A stretch of DNA of 64,000 nt from Vibrio maritimus (GCA_000755425.1 BBMT01000001.1:62001-126000); one strand, 5' to 3'; counted from the stretch's first letter, positions 19,106 through 29,227 are shown. Numbers and translations: made by a program. The notes: generated from the letters alone by a model not told the origin.

Positions 19106-19132
19106 ACCGCGCTCTCGAGCGCGGTTTTTTTT
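19106..19132 (+). terminator. Rho-independent terminator of glcB
   Basis: Perfect GC-rich stem ACCGCGCTC/GAGCGCGGT with a minimal loop and eight T, starting 30 bases after glcB. Confidence 0.93.
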
Positions 19133-19405
19133 GTTCTCCGAGTTGCGGCTAACTAAGCGTGAACCTGAAGATAATATTGATGGTGTAGTTGCGAGTTTTT
19201 GCCTAATACCAGTGAGAAGCAAGCAGAGCCTAAGGTTATGTCGTGGTTTTCTTAGAAAGTCTGCCTACTCACTTAATTGAAGGCTCCATACTGCAATAGT
19301 AAGTATGTATCATCAAAAGCTTGAGTTATTCGCCAGCTTTATCCATACAAACAACCTCATAACCTGTCGATGATTTGAATACTCGAACGTTAAACCCTAC
19401 CTCTT
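19133..19405. other. Intergenic region, nothing recognised
   Basis: Together with the glcB terminator this makes a 329-base gap between convergent glcB and the PTS operon end. I see no gene, RNA or clear terminator for the minus-strand operon. Confidence 0.5.
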
Positions 19406-19891
19406 CTAGAAAGTCATAGTTATGCCTGCAATGGCGGGCCAAACTGCAAGTGCAGACAGTCGAGTGTTGCCCGTATTGATCAATCGGTGGGCGACAAAGC
19501 CGGGAATATGATGCACGCTGCCTGGGAATACTTTCTCAATGGACACTTCCCCTTGCTCTGTTTGCATGAGTAATAAACCTTCACCCTGCGAGCCAAAATA
19601 GAACTCCGCTTGCTCTTTGCGTTGGTGAATGTGCCCTCTAGTCATATGGAATTCATTACCTACAGAACCGGGCTCAATATGTGAGACACCAAAGTTTAGT
19701 TCTCCTTCTGCATGCTGGGTAGGTAGCATTTCCACCTGGTAGATAATTTGGTCCTGTGCACTTGCGGAACGTTGGGTTTCGTCAGCAAATACACCTTCAA
19801 GTGAGCCAAGTGTCGTTTCTTTGCAGACGACGTTTTCTGCATCAATCTGACCAGTTAAGTAATTGATGCTAGGGGGAATAGATAAATGCAT
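19406..19891 (-). CDS. Cupin-type glucose-6-phosphate isomerase (cPGI family)
   Basis: Cupin of 161 residues matching the archaeal-type phosphoglucose isomerase family, which interconverts glucose 6-phosphate and fructose 6-phosphate using a bound metal. The metal-binding box is visible as TRGHIHQRKEQAEFYFGSQGEG near residues 84-105 (two histidines and a glutamate) and the second histidine is in VPGFVAHRLINTG-like PGFVAHRLINTG near residue 135. It starts one base after the upstream AGE gene stop, so the two are translationally coupled. It is the last gene of the PTS operon. Which hexose phosphate it really acts on is inferred. Confidence 0.8.
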   Translation of the reverse strand: MHLSIPPSINYLTGQIDAENVVCKETTLGSLEGVFADETQRSASAQDQIIYQVEMLPTQHAEGELNFGVSHIEPGSVGNEFHMTRGHIHQRKEQAEFYFGSQGEGLLLMQTEQGEVSIEKVFPGSVHHIPGFVAHRLINTGNTRLSALAVWPAIAGITMTF

Positions 19892-19892
19892 G

Positions 19893-21018
19893 TTAATCCT
19901 TATTGGCGATTCTGAGTAATTCAGAAAAGGCTAGAAATAGATGATAAAAACTGCTCGCTGGAGAGTGTTCATTTAACGGTTCACCCGTGCCATCGACTTG
20001 ATCGACCCATAACCCTGGCAACGCTGGATTCAAGTAATGAACGAAGATGTGTTCCACTGCTTGGCTGACTGCGGCTCGGCGAGTTTCGCTAGGCTCTCTT
20101 TCCCAAAGTGCAATACAGGCTTTTAAGTATTCGGTTTGACACCAAAGGCGTGATGTTGAGCGCAACGGCTTCCCGTTGGCGTATATCTCGTCTCTAACAA
20201 GACCGTTGTCGTTGTGTCCATATTGCTGTGCAAAGAGGTACAACACGTCGATGGTCTTTTGGACGTCAACGCCAGTCAGCTTCTGATAATGGCTGAGTAA
20301 CCAGATCCATTCATAATGATGACCAGGGTCAATATGGGTACCTGTTTCCACGTCAAGTGAGAAATCGGCCTGAAAGAACTCTGCTAAATGGTCACGTTGT
20401 ATGAAATGAGTTTGGAACAATTGATAGATTTGAGTTGCTCGCTCCAGCCAAATGGGATTGTCGGTATGTTCGTAGCTGACCATTAACGCTTCGAACAAAT
20501 GCATGTGAGGGTTTTGCCCTTTGTTGAAGCGTTGCCTTCAGTCAGAAAAAACCACCTTTTGCTGTGTCCCAAAGATACGCTGAGATGCGTTGGTAAATGG
20601 CCTCCATTGAGTGTAGAGAATGTTCATCAGCTGCTAGTTTGTAATGCCAAGCAAACCCAAGAAGCGCGAAGGCTTGCTCGTATAGGTTAATCGCCACACT
20701 TTTGCTGTCATTGCTTTCGCACAGCGCAAAGCGATAACCGGATGATGGTGAGCCAAAGTGCTTAAATCCTTGTTCAATGGCAGAAAAAACTTGAGTGCGT
20801 CCGTCGATTAGCTCGAGCTCAGTGGCGTGAGCGAAGACGTAAACTTGACGTGGCTGCACGCGAAATCTAAGTAAACCGTCACTAAACTCTTGTCCGTCGG
20901 AAAGTAAGCCTTCGGCAAAGATCCCGTTTTGACTCGATAGTGTTTTTTGCCATCGAGGTAGTGCATGTTGAGTGAGCCAGTGTTGGCACCGAGCGATTTG
21001 AAAGGTTAGGGAGTCCAT
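19893..21018 (-). CDS. AGE-family sugar epimerase/isomerase (two frame breaks near 20516 and 20546)
   Basis: N-acylglucosamine 2-epimerase superfamily enzyme with an alpha/alpha barrel; relatives are mannose isomerase (YihS type) and N-acylglucosamine epimerase. Blocks include GQEFSDGLLRFRVQPRQVY, NPHMHLFEALM and GHHYEWIWLL, which hold the two catalytic histidines. The start is placed at 21018 (MDSLTFQ) because GGAG lies seven bases upstream. The gene is split: adding one A to the A6 run at 20546-20551 and one G at 20516 (plus strand) restores KGGFFLTEGNASTKGQNPHMHLFEA and 375 residues. It sits between the PTS IID gene and the cupin isomerase. The substrate is unknown. Confidence 0.8.
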
Positions 21019-21069
21019 AGCTTGCTCCAAAAAGTAGGGCACTCAATGAGTGCCCTAAATATTGAATTA

Positions 21070-21917
21070 TTAGAAGAGACCGATGGCGACACCGATGAAG
21101 GAGATAACCACTAGCGAGAGCATCGCTTTTACTGGGCTAAGACCTTTTTTCGCCATCGCAAACCAAGTGCCCAACACGACTACTAATGGCAGAAGTTTAG
21201 GAAGATACCGTCGAGCATCATTTGCACGTTGATGTCGACACCGTCTTTGGTTGCGAATTCAAGGCCAGTTCCTAGGTTGACGTAGCTGGCCGCAACACCG
21301 CCCATGACAAAGACACCTAATAGCGACAATGCTTCACGAATTTTGGTTGAACGGTGGCTGACAAGCATCTCAACGGAGCCTGCGCCCATTTTGTAGCCTT
21401 TCATAAACAACTGATAAGAGCCGATGATAGCGATGGCGTTGAATGCTACGATGTAGAAGATCGGGCCTAACATACTACCGCCAGCGGCTAGTGCCATACC
21501 AATACTGAGTAAGATAGGTACTAACATACCTGGAATCATGGAGTCGCCAATACCAGCAACGGGGCCCATCAAACCGACTTTGAGTGTATTAATGGTCTCG
21601 CCGTCAATAGGCTCGCCGTTGGCTTTCTTCTCTTCCATACCTACAGCCATACCGTTGATGATAGCGCCCAACTGCGGTTCGGTATTGTAGAATGAAGCAT
21701 GACGTTTCATCGCTTCTTTTCGGTCTTCTTGATTCGGGTAGAGCTTTTTCAAAGCAGGCATCATACCAAGGCAGAAGCCAAATGATTCCAAACGTTCAAA
21801 ACTCATCGATGATAGGTTGTACATCATCCATGCACGCCAGCATTTCGTCAGATCTTTTTTGTCGAGTGTGACTTTGGGTTCGATCTCAGTACCAATTTTT
21901 GTGTGTTGTGCAGTCAT
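21070..21917 (-). CDS. PTS mannose-family IID component (frame broken at 21200)
   Basis: Inner-membrane IID subunit of a mannose-class phosphotransferase system. Typical segments are CWRAWMMYNLSSMSFERLESFGF near residue 26, MGPVAGIGDSMIPG, and GYKMGAGSVEML. The frame stops early at 21183; reading GGG instead of GG at 21200-21201 (plus strand) restores the conserved C terminus IFPKLLPLVVVLGTWFAMAKKG and a final helix ending AIGLF at 21070, 282 residues in total. Its start overlaps the IIC stop by one base (TAATG), so both are coupled. Confidence 0.88.
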
Positions 21918-22720
21918 TAGAATTCATCCTCGTCATCATCAGCCTGTTGAACTGGTGCAGCGTTAGCTGTTTGTGGCTCTGGTTTGTAGTTGTAATGAAG
22001 TAACGCGAATAGTGCGCCAATCATGACCAAACCCACCATGTTGAGGTTTAGGAATACGATGCCAACGAAACCGACTAAGAAATAAATCAGCATCGTTGAT
22101 TCTTTGATAATCTGCTTTAACAGAATAGCGATACCGACAGCTGGTAAGATGCCACCCAAAACCGTCATGGTGTCAATCACCATATCCGGTAGGCTGGCCA
22201 TAAAGCCTTCAATATATTGATTACCAAAGTAAACAGCGATAAAGGTTGGAACAAAGCGCATTAAGAAGTTGGTGACCTGCGGATAAATGGCTGAGTTCAT
22301 GTACACGCCTTTCTCATCACCGGCTTCTATGGCTAAATCTGCTTTATGGTTCCAGTAGGAGTTTATGACCATCATAAAGTTGAAGATGATAGTGCCTGCG
22401 ATACCGATGGTCGCGGCAATAGCAACCGCGACTTCCACGCCCTGTCCAGACATGATGCCCAGCGCTACAGCAGGGTAGGCGACGAAGTTTAGATCGGCTG
22501 GCATGGAGCCGCCGGGTGTTACCATTGCGATGTAAACGGCTTGCACCGCCACACCAACCATGATGCCAGTTTGAATATCACCTAAGATGATACCCACCAA
22601 CATACCGGACACGAGTGGTCGAGTGATAGTGTACCAACCACCGGTTAGTCCAAGTAACCAGGGGGTGGAGAGGGCACCGAGATAGCAGAGTATCCCGATA
22701 AATACTGCTTCTATAAACAT
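21917..22720 (-). CDS. PTS mannose/sorbose-family IIC component
   Basis: Membrane channel subunit of the mannose-class PTS, 267 residues with about seven to eight helices. Characteristic text includes GDIQTGIMVGVAVQAVYIAMVTPGG near residue 48, with the family's conserved glycines, and PADLNFVAYPAVALGI. The polar C terminus is acidic (QQADDDEDEF). With IID it forms the hexose translocator. It overlaps IID and is separated from the IIB gene by an 80-base gap holding a hairpin. Confidence 0.9.
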   Translation of the reverse strand: MFIEAVFIGILCYLGALSTPWLLGLTGGWYTITRPLVSGMLVGIILGDIQTGIMVGVAVQAVYIAMVTPGGSMPADLNFVAYPAVALGIMSGQGVEVAVAIAATIGIAGTIIFNFMMVINSYWNHKADLAIEAGDEKGVYMNSAIYPQVTNFLMRFVPTFIAVYFGNQYIEGFMASLPDMVIDTMTVLGGILPAVGIAILLKQIIKESTMLIYFLVGFVGIVFLNLNMVGLVMIGALFALLHYNYKPEPQTANAAPVQQADDDEDEF

Positions 22721-22752
22721 AATGTCATCCTTTAGCTCACGTATTAGTCACC

Positions 22753-22785
22753 CCACTTTTGAAGCGAAAGTCGTATCAAAAGTGG
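22753..22785 (-). promoter_or_regulatory. Hairpin between PTS IIB and IIC genes
   Basis: Nine-base perfect stem CCACTTTTG/CAAAAGTGG with a 15-base loop inside the operon. It lacks a T run directly after the stem on the minus strand, so RNA processing or stabilisation is more likely than termination. Confidence 0.4.
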
Positions 22786-22799
22786 AGTTTGTTTTGTTG

Positions 22800-23294
22800 T
22801 TATTTCAGTTTTTGTAGCGCATCTTGCCAGGTGTAGGAACTGGCATCAGGAACTAGTCTGAAGTCGATGTTATGACCATCATCTGAGAGGTAGTTAAATG
22901 CAGATATTTCTTCTTGGTTGACGCATTGGTTGCCGCCAATTGTCGTTGTGCCTTCTCGAGCACTCATTGGGCCAACATTGATTTTATTGTTGAGATTTTC
23001 AAGGCTAATACCGGCTTCCCGAATACGGCGCAGCGTAACTGGAGATTTTGCGATGACGAAATATTTCTTGTCACTAGCGATCACTTTCGGCAGCTTGCTG
23101 ACGGCGGTCGCCGTGTCAAATAGCCAAACTTTAACGTCGGTTACAGCGCCCTTCATGACTTGTGAAAGCAATGGGTCAGCCGCTACAGCATCGTCAATGG
23201 CTACGATGCCATCACATGGAAGTTCTTTCGCCCAACGAGTCATTAACTGTCCATGAATAACGCGGTCGTCGATACGCACAAATGAAATAGCCAT
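22800..23294 (-). CDS. PTS mannose/sorbose-family IIB component
   Basis: Cytoplasmic IIB subunit of 164 residues that passes phosphate from IIA to the sugar. The phosphorylated histidine is His14 in DDRVIHGQLMTRW, the family hallmark. Further conserved text is CDGIVAIDDAVAADPLLSQVMK and NVGPMSAREGTT. It lies 11 bases after the IIA gene in the operon. The class includes mannose, sorbose, fructose and N-acetylgalactosamine systems, so sugar specificity cannot be read from it. Confidence 0.9.
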   Translation of the reverse strand: MAISFVRIDDRVIHGQLMTRWAKELPCDGIVAIDDAVAADPLLSQVMKGAVTDVKVWLFDTATAVSKLPKVIASDKKYFVIAKSPVTLRRIREAGISLENLNNKINVGPMSAREGTTTIGGNQCVNQEEISAFNYLSDDGHNIDFRLVPDASSYTWQDALQKLK

Positions 23295-23305
23295 AGTGTT
23301 TCTCC

Positions 23306-23734
23306 TTAAAAATCGTCTTCTTGTGCCAGCTCTACTGGCTTGGCAACGACAACCGTTTTTAGAGCTTCTTGCTGCAAGGTTGTTGCAACGTATGAAGAAT
23401 CTATCTCTTCAACAAAGTCTGCCGTCATTAAAAGTGTTGGGAAATTCACCCCAGTAACGACTTCAACCTTTGGATTGAAATCTGGGTTGAATGCGTAAGT
23501 GCAAGCAACGTTGTAAGGTGTGCCGCATTCCAAATCGCATAGCACAACAATGCCATCGACATTGGGCGCTATCGCAGTGATTTCATGGTGGAAGTCTCGT
23601 TTAAATTGCTCGATGCCTCCCTCTTCGGTGAGACAGATCGCAGTCGTGTTACTGAGTTCGCCAAATACCATGTTGGCACTGCTGATAAGTGCAGTGGCTA
23701 ATGGACCGTGACTGGCTACGATAAAATGGAGCAT
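23306..23734 (-). CDS. PTS mannose-family IIA component
   Basis: Cytoplasmic IIA subunit of 142 residues, phosphorylated by HPr on His9 in FIVASHGPLA. The fold is the small alpha/beta EIIA-man domain; FGELSNTTAICL and VVLCDLECGTPYNVA are typical. The start at 23734 has AGAGG at good spacing. It follows the mannose-6-phosphate-isomerase-like gene by two bases, so the genes are co-translated. Here IIA and IIB are separate proteins, unlike the fused ManX of E. coli. Confidence 0.9.
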   Translation of the reverse strand: MLHFIVASHGPLATALISSANMVFGELSNTTAICLTEEGGIEQFKRDFHHEITAIAPNVDGIVVLCDLECGTPYNVACTYAFNPDFNPKVEVVTGVNFPTLLMTADFVEEIDSSYVATTLQQEALKTVVVAKPVELAQEDDF

Positions 23735-23736
23735 GA

Positions 23737-25496
23737 TTAACCTCTTACGAACGCTTTAATAGTGGCAATTTCTTGTCCTTCGCTTTCGCCATATGGTTGA
23801 ATGACATAAGCGTCTACGTGAGCTGGGATAACGAAGGTTTCGGCATAATGAACAACAAATGGCTCGAATTTATTGTCTGGACTCAAGATAATTGCCTCTT
23901 TACCTTCTACTAAGTTCAGAACATTGACGGTTCCCTCAGTTTTATGAAGAACGGGTTTGCTGAACCAGTGGCGTCGGGTTTCGATAAACTCACGCTCATG
24001 CAGGCCCGTTTTCTCTTCTCTCCAGCCTTCGCCTTCTGCGATTGGTGTTATAGCGTTAACTAAATGTTCCTGGCACCATTCTGTGTTGCGTTCCCATTGA
24101 ATGACTTCTTTGCCGTGATCTAAGTGCACTGGTCGTGGCAGACCGTCTAACCCTAGACGGTCCCAATCCCACAGCTTGAACGTGAAGATGTAGGGGGTCG
24201 CACTGATTTCAAGCACCATAGAATCTGACCCAGAGCAGTGAATAGTGCCCGCAGGGATTAAGAAATGGTCGTGCTTTTTCGCTGGGAATTGATTGATAAA
24301 GCGCTCATCGTCAAATGACTTTTCGCCGCGCTGCGCTGCATATAAATCATCCATCATTTCATCTGGGTTGATGCCAGACTTAGTGCCAAGGTACACACTG
24401 GCCTTTTCTCCAGCGTCTAACATGTAATAGCTCTCGTCTTGGGTATAGTGCATCCCAAACTCGTTCTGAATGTACTCTGTTAGAGGATGCACTTGCAGAC
24501 TTAGATGTTGACCTTGCATGGTATCGAGGAAGTCGAATCGAATAGGGAACTCGGCGCCAAAGCGAGCATGAACACTGTCGCCCAATAAATCGCGCGGTTG
24601 GGTTAATACCAAGTCTTGCGATGGAATTTCGACCACAACGTCGCCGTACTTAAGCAGTAGGCTGTTTTCTTCAGGAACGCAGTCAAAACACCATGCATAG
24701 TTGGGCTTGTCTTGGTCGAGGTCGCAGACTTCTTTCATCCATTGACCGCCCCAGACGCCAGGGTCAAAGAAGGTACCAGTCTAAATGGTTGAGTTGTCGC
24801 TTGTTGTAAGCCTGCGTTAAACGCAGCGCCCGAGACCATCTTAGGGTCAAAAGCGGTGTTGGTGTCTAAGAGAAAATCAACTTCTGAAAGCAGTTTGGTT
24901 TTATAGCGGTCGAAGACACGCCATTCAATAAAGAAGGAACGCTTGTATTTACGTAGGACGTCTTCGTTATAGTTTTCTGCTCCCCAGTTGCCAAGCTCGC
25001 CACGGCGGAAGCGTTGCTGAATTTCCCAACGAGCTAAATCAGCGTAAACAAAGGTATCGCCATCGGCGACCAGTCTAGCACCATGGCCAATAACAACGAT
25101 CAAACCAGAACTCGCATCGCTAACGGTTTGTTTTAAACTTTGAAGCTTCTCGCGGTCAAAAAACTCGTCCAGCTTGTGTGGTGCAATGACGCCAAATACT
25201 CGGTCATCGGTAATGTTGCGCTCCAACATGGCGAAGATGTGTTCTTCGGAGTATTTCGCATCGTCCATTGACACTACAAGAGAGGGGGAGAGCGGTGCTA
25301 CAAGCTGGTCGAGAAGTTCGTTGTGATTGACACCATGATAGGTGTCGATCACCAAAATATGTTTATCTTGGTTCTGAATACGTTGTTCAATTGTCTCAAC
25401 GATACTATCCCAACCGCGAACGGCAGCGTGGTCAAAGCCCTTCACTTCTACATTTGGAAACTTGTCATAATTGGATTGACCAGATAGGTACTTCAT
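23737..25496 (-). CDS. Two-domain class I mannose-6-phosphate isomerase-like protein (frame broken at 24770)
   Basis: About 586 residues after repair. The C-terminal 340 residues are a type I phosphomannose isomerase-like cupin: FDPGVWGGQWMKEV, LSLQVHPLTEYIQ (zinc site), and the later PAGTIHCSG histidine. The N-terminal 245 residues (start 25496, good AAGG) resemble the core of a nucleoside-kinase-like fold (HILVIDTYHG, GLIVVIGHGARL, SFFIEWRVFDRYKT) but have no Walker A motif, so kinase activity is unlikely. The frame splits at VPSL/FDPG; AAA instead of AA at 24770-24771 (plus strand) joins the halves as VPFFDPGVWGG. It is the first gene of the PTS operon. Confidence 0.8.
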
Positions 25497-25557
25497 ACAT
25501 CACCTTGAGTTAATCATTTGACTACAGTCTAATCACTCAGTTAATCAACCAACAAAC

Positions 25558-25576
25558 TGGTTAACGCGGTTAACCA
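25558..25576. promoter_or_regulatory. LacI-type operator candidate, site 1
   Basis: TGGTTAACGCGGTTAACCA, a near-perfect inverted repeat with a CG centre, typical of LacI-family operators, 62 bases upstream of the PTS operon start. Confidence 0.7.
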
Positions 25577-25594
25577 CTCATTTAGCAGTTGTTA

Positions 25595-25607
25595 ACCAAT
25601 AATTGGT
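25595..25607. promoter_or_regulatory. Palindrome ACCAATAATTGGT in the lacI-PTS gap
   Basis: Perfect 6+1+6 inverted repeat, preceded by GTTA so that it partly resembles the flanking operator sites. A third, weaker binding site is possible. Confidence 0.4.
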
Positions 25608-25659
25608 GAGGCAATTTTGTAGTTAATCACATAATCATGACGATAAATGACAGTCGATT

Positions 25660-25677
25660 AGGTTAATCGATTAACCT
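25660..25677. promoter_or_regulatory. LacI-type operator candidate, site 2
   Basis: AGGTTAATCGATTAACCT, a perfect 18-base palindrome with the CG centre usual for LacI-family repressors, 62 bases before the lacI-type gene. Sites 1 and 2 are about 102 bases apart, which would allow looping. Confidence 0.75.
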
Positions 25678-25738
25678 TGTTTTAATCACAAAAGAAAGTC
25701 GCTATAACTGGTGCTAATTTCATTTACTGGAGCTCAAC

Positions 25739-26739
25739 ATGGCCAAAGCAACCATTGCGGACGTGGCTAAGCATTGTGGTGTTTCCACCGCGACAGTGTC
25801 CATGGTATTGACTAACAAAGGGCGAATCTCGTCGGCCACGCGTGAGCGGGTATTAGAGGCGGTTAAGGAGCTTGGTTATGTTTACAATCAAGCGGCGGCA
25901 AACTTGCGGCATAAGCGCAGTAATCTAGTCGGGCTCGTTACACCTGATATCACCAACCCCTTTTTCTCTGAAATGATCGCAGGTCTTAGCCATTATCTTG
26001 AAGAGCAAGATTCGCTACTGTTTCTCGCTAATGCTGAAGAGAGCGTTGAACGTCAAAGCAAGTTCATAGATTCGCTGTTGAGTCAGAACGCTGGTGGTGT
26101 AGTGATGTGCCTGCGATGGAAACGAATTTGGACTTTTTGGAGACAGTACAAAGCCGAGGGTTTCCGATCGTATTGGCTGTTCGGCCTATTGGAGAGGATC
26201 AATTTGATTTCGTTGGCACCAATAACTTTATGGGTTTGCAGTTAGCAACGGAACACCTAATCAAAAAAGGTCACAAACATATTGCGTTCGTTGGTGGACT
26301 GGAGATCTCTAAGACGCGTTCCCATCGTCTTGGGGGGTATATGTCAAAGTTAATGGAACATGGGATTCCATTCAATGAGCGATACATTCGAAGCTGCTCA
26401 GCGAGTCGTTCCGAGGGTGCTAAGGTAACAAGAGAATTACTGGAGCAGCACCCAGAAATTACCGCTATTATTGGCTACCAGGATATCGTTGCTTTTGGTG
26501 TAATGCGAGCCATTAAAGATCTCGGTAAAACCGTAGGCAAAGACATAGCGGTTGTGGGTTTTGATGATGTGGCAGAATCCGCGGATACCAATCCAGCGCT
26601 GACTTCCATCTCTGTTTCAGCGCGAGAAATTGGCCGAGCGGCGGGAGAGATCATTCTGTCTCGCATGGAGGGCGACAAACAGCCCTACAAAAGCGTGGTG
26701 TTCCCACCTAAACTGGTGGTGAGAAGTTCATGTGGTTGA
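25739..26739 (+). CDS. LacI-family repressor of the PTS operon (frame broken at 26110)
   Basis: Starts with the LacI helix-turn-helix ATIADVAKHCGVSTATVSMVL and hinge YNQAAANLRHKRSNLVGLV, followed by a periplasmic-binding-protein-like sensor domain (DITNPFFSEM; IAFVGGLEISKTRSHRLGG; AVVGFDDVAESADTNPALTS). The halves are in two frames; CCC instead of CC at 26110-26111 gives GGVVMCPAMETNLDFLE and 333 residues, standard length. Divergent from the PTS operon across a region with two strong operator palindromes, it very likely represses it and itself until the sugar or its phosphate appears. Confidence 0.87.
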
Positions 26740-26872
26740 TTTCTAATTTGCGACAAAATCAGGTTTTTGTAGTTCGCATAGGTATATTGCTCGCAGGATA
26801 TTCGTGCGCTCACTTTTAAAACTTGCTATTCGGTAACCACGGACCGTTGAGCTGCGACAACTTTCTACAGAC

Positions 26873-26989
26873 AAAAAAAACGCCAAGACAAGCGGTCTTG
26901 GCGTCAAAGATAGTAATCGTAAACTCGGGAGCTGAGTCTCCCATGCGCTACAATCTCAAATATCCCTTTAGCTACTTTCCTGTAGCAAT
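26873..26989 (-). ncRNA. Candidate small RNA with GGA-bearing hairpin and strong terminator
   Basis: On the minus strand a promoter-like TTGCCA (27022-27017), 15-base spacer and TATGAT (27001-26996) precede about 117 bases with no gene. They contain hairpin GCTAC-AGGAAA-GTAGC (26971-26986), an AAAGGGATA linker, hairpin GGGAG-ACTCAG-CTCCC (26927-26942) and a terminator, CGCCAAGAC/GTCTTGGCG with eight T (26873-26903). AGGA in a loop and further GGA motifs resemble CsrA targets. The alternative is that this is simply the 3' untranslated end of recQ, 174 bases upstream. I do not recognise it as a named RNA. Confidence 0.5.
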
Positions 26990-27076
26990 GTTGTGATCAT
27001 ATATTCATCACCTCGATGGCAATACTAGCCTAAAGTGGTAAACACATCGTCAACGATGCAATCTGATATTCCATTT

Positions 27077-29227
27077 TTATTGGCTTTGTGAAGCCATTTT
27101 CGCGAGTACACATTTTAGTGTGCCGTAGTCGTATTGCTGCTCAAAGTGCTCGAATAGCGGCTTGATGGTCTGCTGTGCTAGAGAATCAAGCGCTATTGCT
27201 TGCTGTGTAATTGCTTTGAACTCCTCTTTGCTTAAAGAGACCACGCTGTTTAACTCGCAGGCGTTTAACTCTATGGCTTGAGCAAGATGAGACATGATTG
27301 TTGTTGCCTTCAGTCCGCGTTCATTTGCGATGTCTTCAACGGCAAACCCTTTGTTAAGAAGCCTCAGAGACTCAAGTTCGGTATCTGATAACTGCTTTTC
27401 GGCTTCGGATTTAGGCTCAATAGCGGCGATAAAAGCATCGCCGTATTTCTCGATCTTAACTTCACCAAAACCTGATATTGTTGAAAGTTCATCGAGGGTG
27501 TGCGGGCGCACACTAGCGAGTGATTCCAGCGTCGCATCGTGACAAATCATGTAAGCCGGCACTGATTGCTGCTTAGCTAGCTCTGCACGAACCTCGCGAA
27601 GCTTTTCATACTGCGGCATATCGGCAGTAGACAATGTGCCAGAGTTTTTCTTCTTCGCGCCTTTCGCCGCTTTTTTCGAGACTCGCAGTTTACGAAGTTC
27701 GATGGGCTGCTCACCTTTCAGGTAAGGACGGCACAACTCAGTAAGCTGTAAGCTGCCGTGTTCACCGTGCACCTCCAGAAGGTTCATGGCGAGCAGTTGG
27801 CGAAATACTCCCTGCCACTCTTTAGCAGAAAGGTCGCCACCAATACCAAATGTAGAAAGGGTATCGTGTTGGTTTTGGGTGATTCGACTGTCGGCTTTAC
27901 CTAAGAGAATGTTGACTAAGTAGCTCACACCAAACCGCTGACCGGTTCTATACACAGTGGAAAGAGCCTTCTGCGTCGCTTGTAAGCCATCCCAGGTTTC
28001 TGGTGGGGTGAGGCAGTTATCGCAGTTGCCGCAGGGCTTTGATAGCGTTTCACCAAAGTAGGCGAGTAGAGATTGGCGACGGCAAGTAGCCAAATCACAA
28101 TAGCCGAGTAGTCGATTGAGCTTTTGAATGGAGACGCGCTTATATTGCTCCGCACCTTCGGAGTTTTGCACCATTTGTCGTTGTAGCACCATGTCTTGCA
28201 TGCCAAAACTCATCCAAGCATTTGCAGGCATGCCATCACGTCCTGCACGGCCTGTTTCTTGGTAATAGGCTTCGATACTTTTTGGTAAGCTCAAATGCGC
28301 CACAAATCGAACATCGGGCTTATCAATCCCCATCCCAAATGCGATGGTTGCGACGACGATGATGCCGTCTTCACTTAAAAAGCGGCGCTGATGATTAGCT
28401 CGCTGTTCACTTGATAGCCCTGCATGGTAAGGCAAAGCAGTTTTGCCCATGTCACATAGCCACTGTGCTGTCTCTTCCACTTTTTTACGCGATAGGCAAT
28501 AGACAATGCCGGCATCATCTTGATGATGAGTATCGATAAAGCGCCATAGCTCTTGTTTTGTATTGCCAAGGTCGGAGACGTAGTAAGTGATGTTAGGGCG
28601 ATCAAAGCTGTGAACATAAACATCGGCGTGCTCAAGTGCTAATTGAGCGATGATCTCCTCGCGTGTTTTAAGATCGGCGGTAGCGGTGAGCGCGATTCTC
28701 GGCACGCTAGGAAAGCGCTGCTTGAGCACACTCAGCTGCTGATACTCTGGACGAAAGTCGTGACCCCATTGGCTTACACAGTGTGCTTCATCAATAGCAA
28801 AGAGTGACAGGCTCGATTGCTCCAACAAACGCAGTGTCTTCTCCATTAATAGTCGCTCAGGTGCGACATATAGGATTTGGATGTCACCGGTGAGTACTTG
28901 CTCCTCCACAACTTGTTGATCGTACGGGCTCAGAGTTGAGTTGAGGTAAGCAGCACGAACGCCAACTTGGTGTAGCGCGTCGACTTGGTCTTGCATCAAG
29001 GCGATAAGTGGAGAAACCACAACACCGACACCGCGTCTCAGAATAGCCGGAATTTGATAACAAATAGATTTACCGCCGCCGGTTGGCATTAAGGTCAGTA
29101 CATCATTCCCCGACATCAACGAGTCGATAATGTCTGCTTGCTGATGACGAAAATTATCGTAACCAAATAGAGATTTCAGCAGTTCATTGGGCGTGATGGG
29201 GTTCGCGGTCGGAGTATTCGGCATCAT
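27077..29227 (-). CDS. recQ: ATP-dependent DNA helicase RecQ
   Basis: 3'-5' superfamily 2 helicase for recombination and fork repair, 716 residues. Motif I is [15 protein letters not shown] near residue 45, the DEAH box is [20 protein letters not shown], and motif VI is [13 protein letters not shown] zinc-binding RQC region follows with CGNCDNC, then a winged-helix part, an HRDC domain (near 530-610: [26 protein letters not shown]) and an extra C-terminal helix-turn-helix ([22 protein letters not shown]). It is about 100 residues longer than E. coli RecQ because of that C-terminal extension, so a second RecQ may exist elsewhere in the genome. No frame problems. Confidence 0.93.
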   Translation of the reverse strand: MMPNTPTANPITPNELLKSLFGYDNFRHQQADIIDSLMSGNDVLTLMPTGGGKSICYQIPAILRRGVGVVVSPLIALMQDQVDALHQVGVRAAYLNSTLSPYDQQVVEEQVLTGDIQILYVAPERLLMEKTLRLLEQSSLSLFAIDEAHCVSQWGHDFRPEYQQLSVLKQRFPSVPRIALTATADLKTREEIIAQLALEHADVYVHSFDRPNITYYVSDLGNTKQELWRFIDTHHQDDAGIVYCLSRKKVEETAQWLCDMGKTALPYHAGLSSEQRANHQRRFLSEDGIIVVATIAFGMGIDKPDVRFVAHLSLPKSIEAYYQETGRAGRDGMPANAWMSFGMQDMVLQRQMVQNSEGAEQYKRVSIQKLNRLLGYCDLATCRRQSLLAYFGETLSKPCGNCDNCLTPPETWDGLQATQKALSTVYRTGQRFGVSYLVNILLGKADSRITQNQHDTLSTFGIGGDLSAKEWQGVFRQLLAMNLLEVHGEHGSLQLTELCRPYLKGEQPIELRKLRVSKKAAKGAKKKNSGTLSTADMPQYEKLREVRAELAKQQSVPAYMICHDATLESLASVRPHTLDELSTISGFGEVKIEKYGDAFIAAIEPKSEAEKQLSDTELESLRLLNKGFAVEDIANERGLKATTIMSHLAQAIELNACELNSVVSLSKEEFKAITQQAIALDSLAQQTIKPLFEHFEQQYDYGTLKCVLAKMASQSQ

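Noticed and set aside
23737-25496. Two separate genes for the isomerase and its N-terminal domain
   Set aside because: One added base restores VPFFDPGVWGGQW across the junction, and the second frame has no ribosome site of its own.
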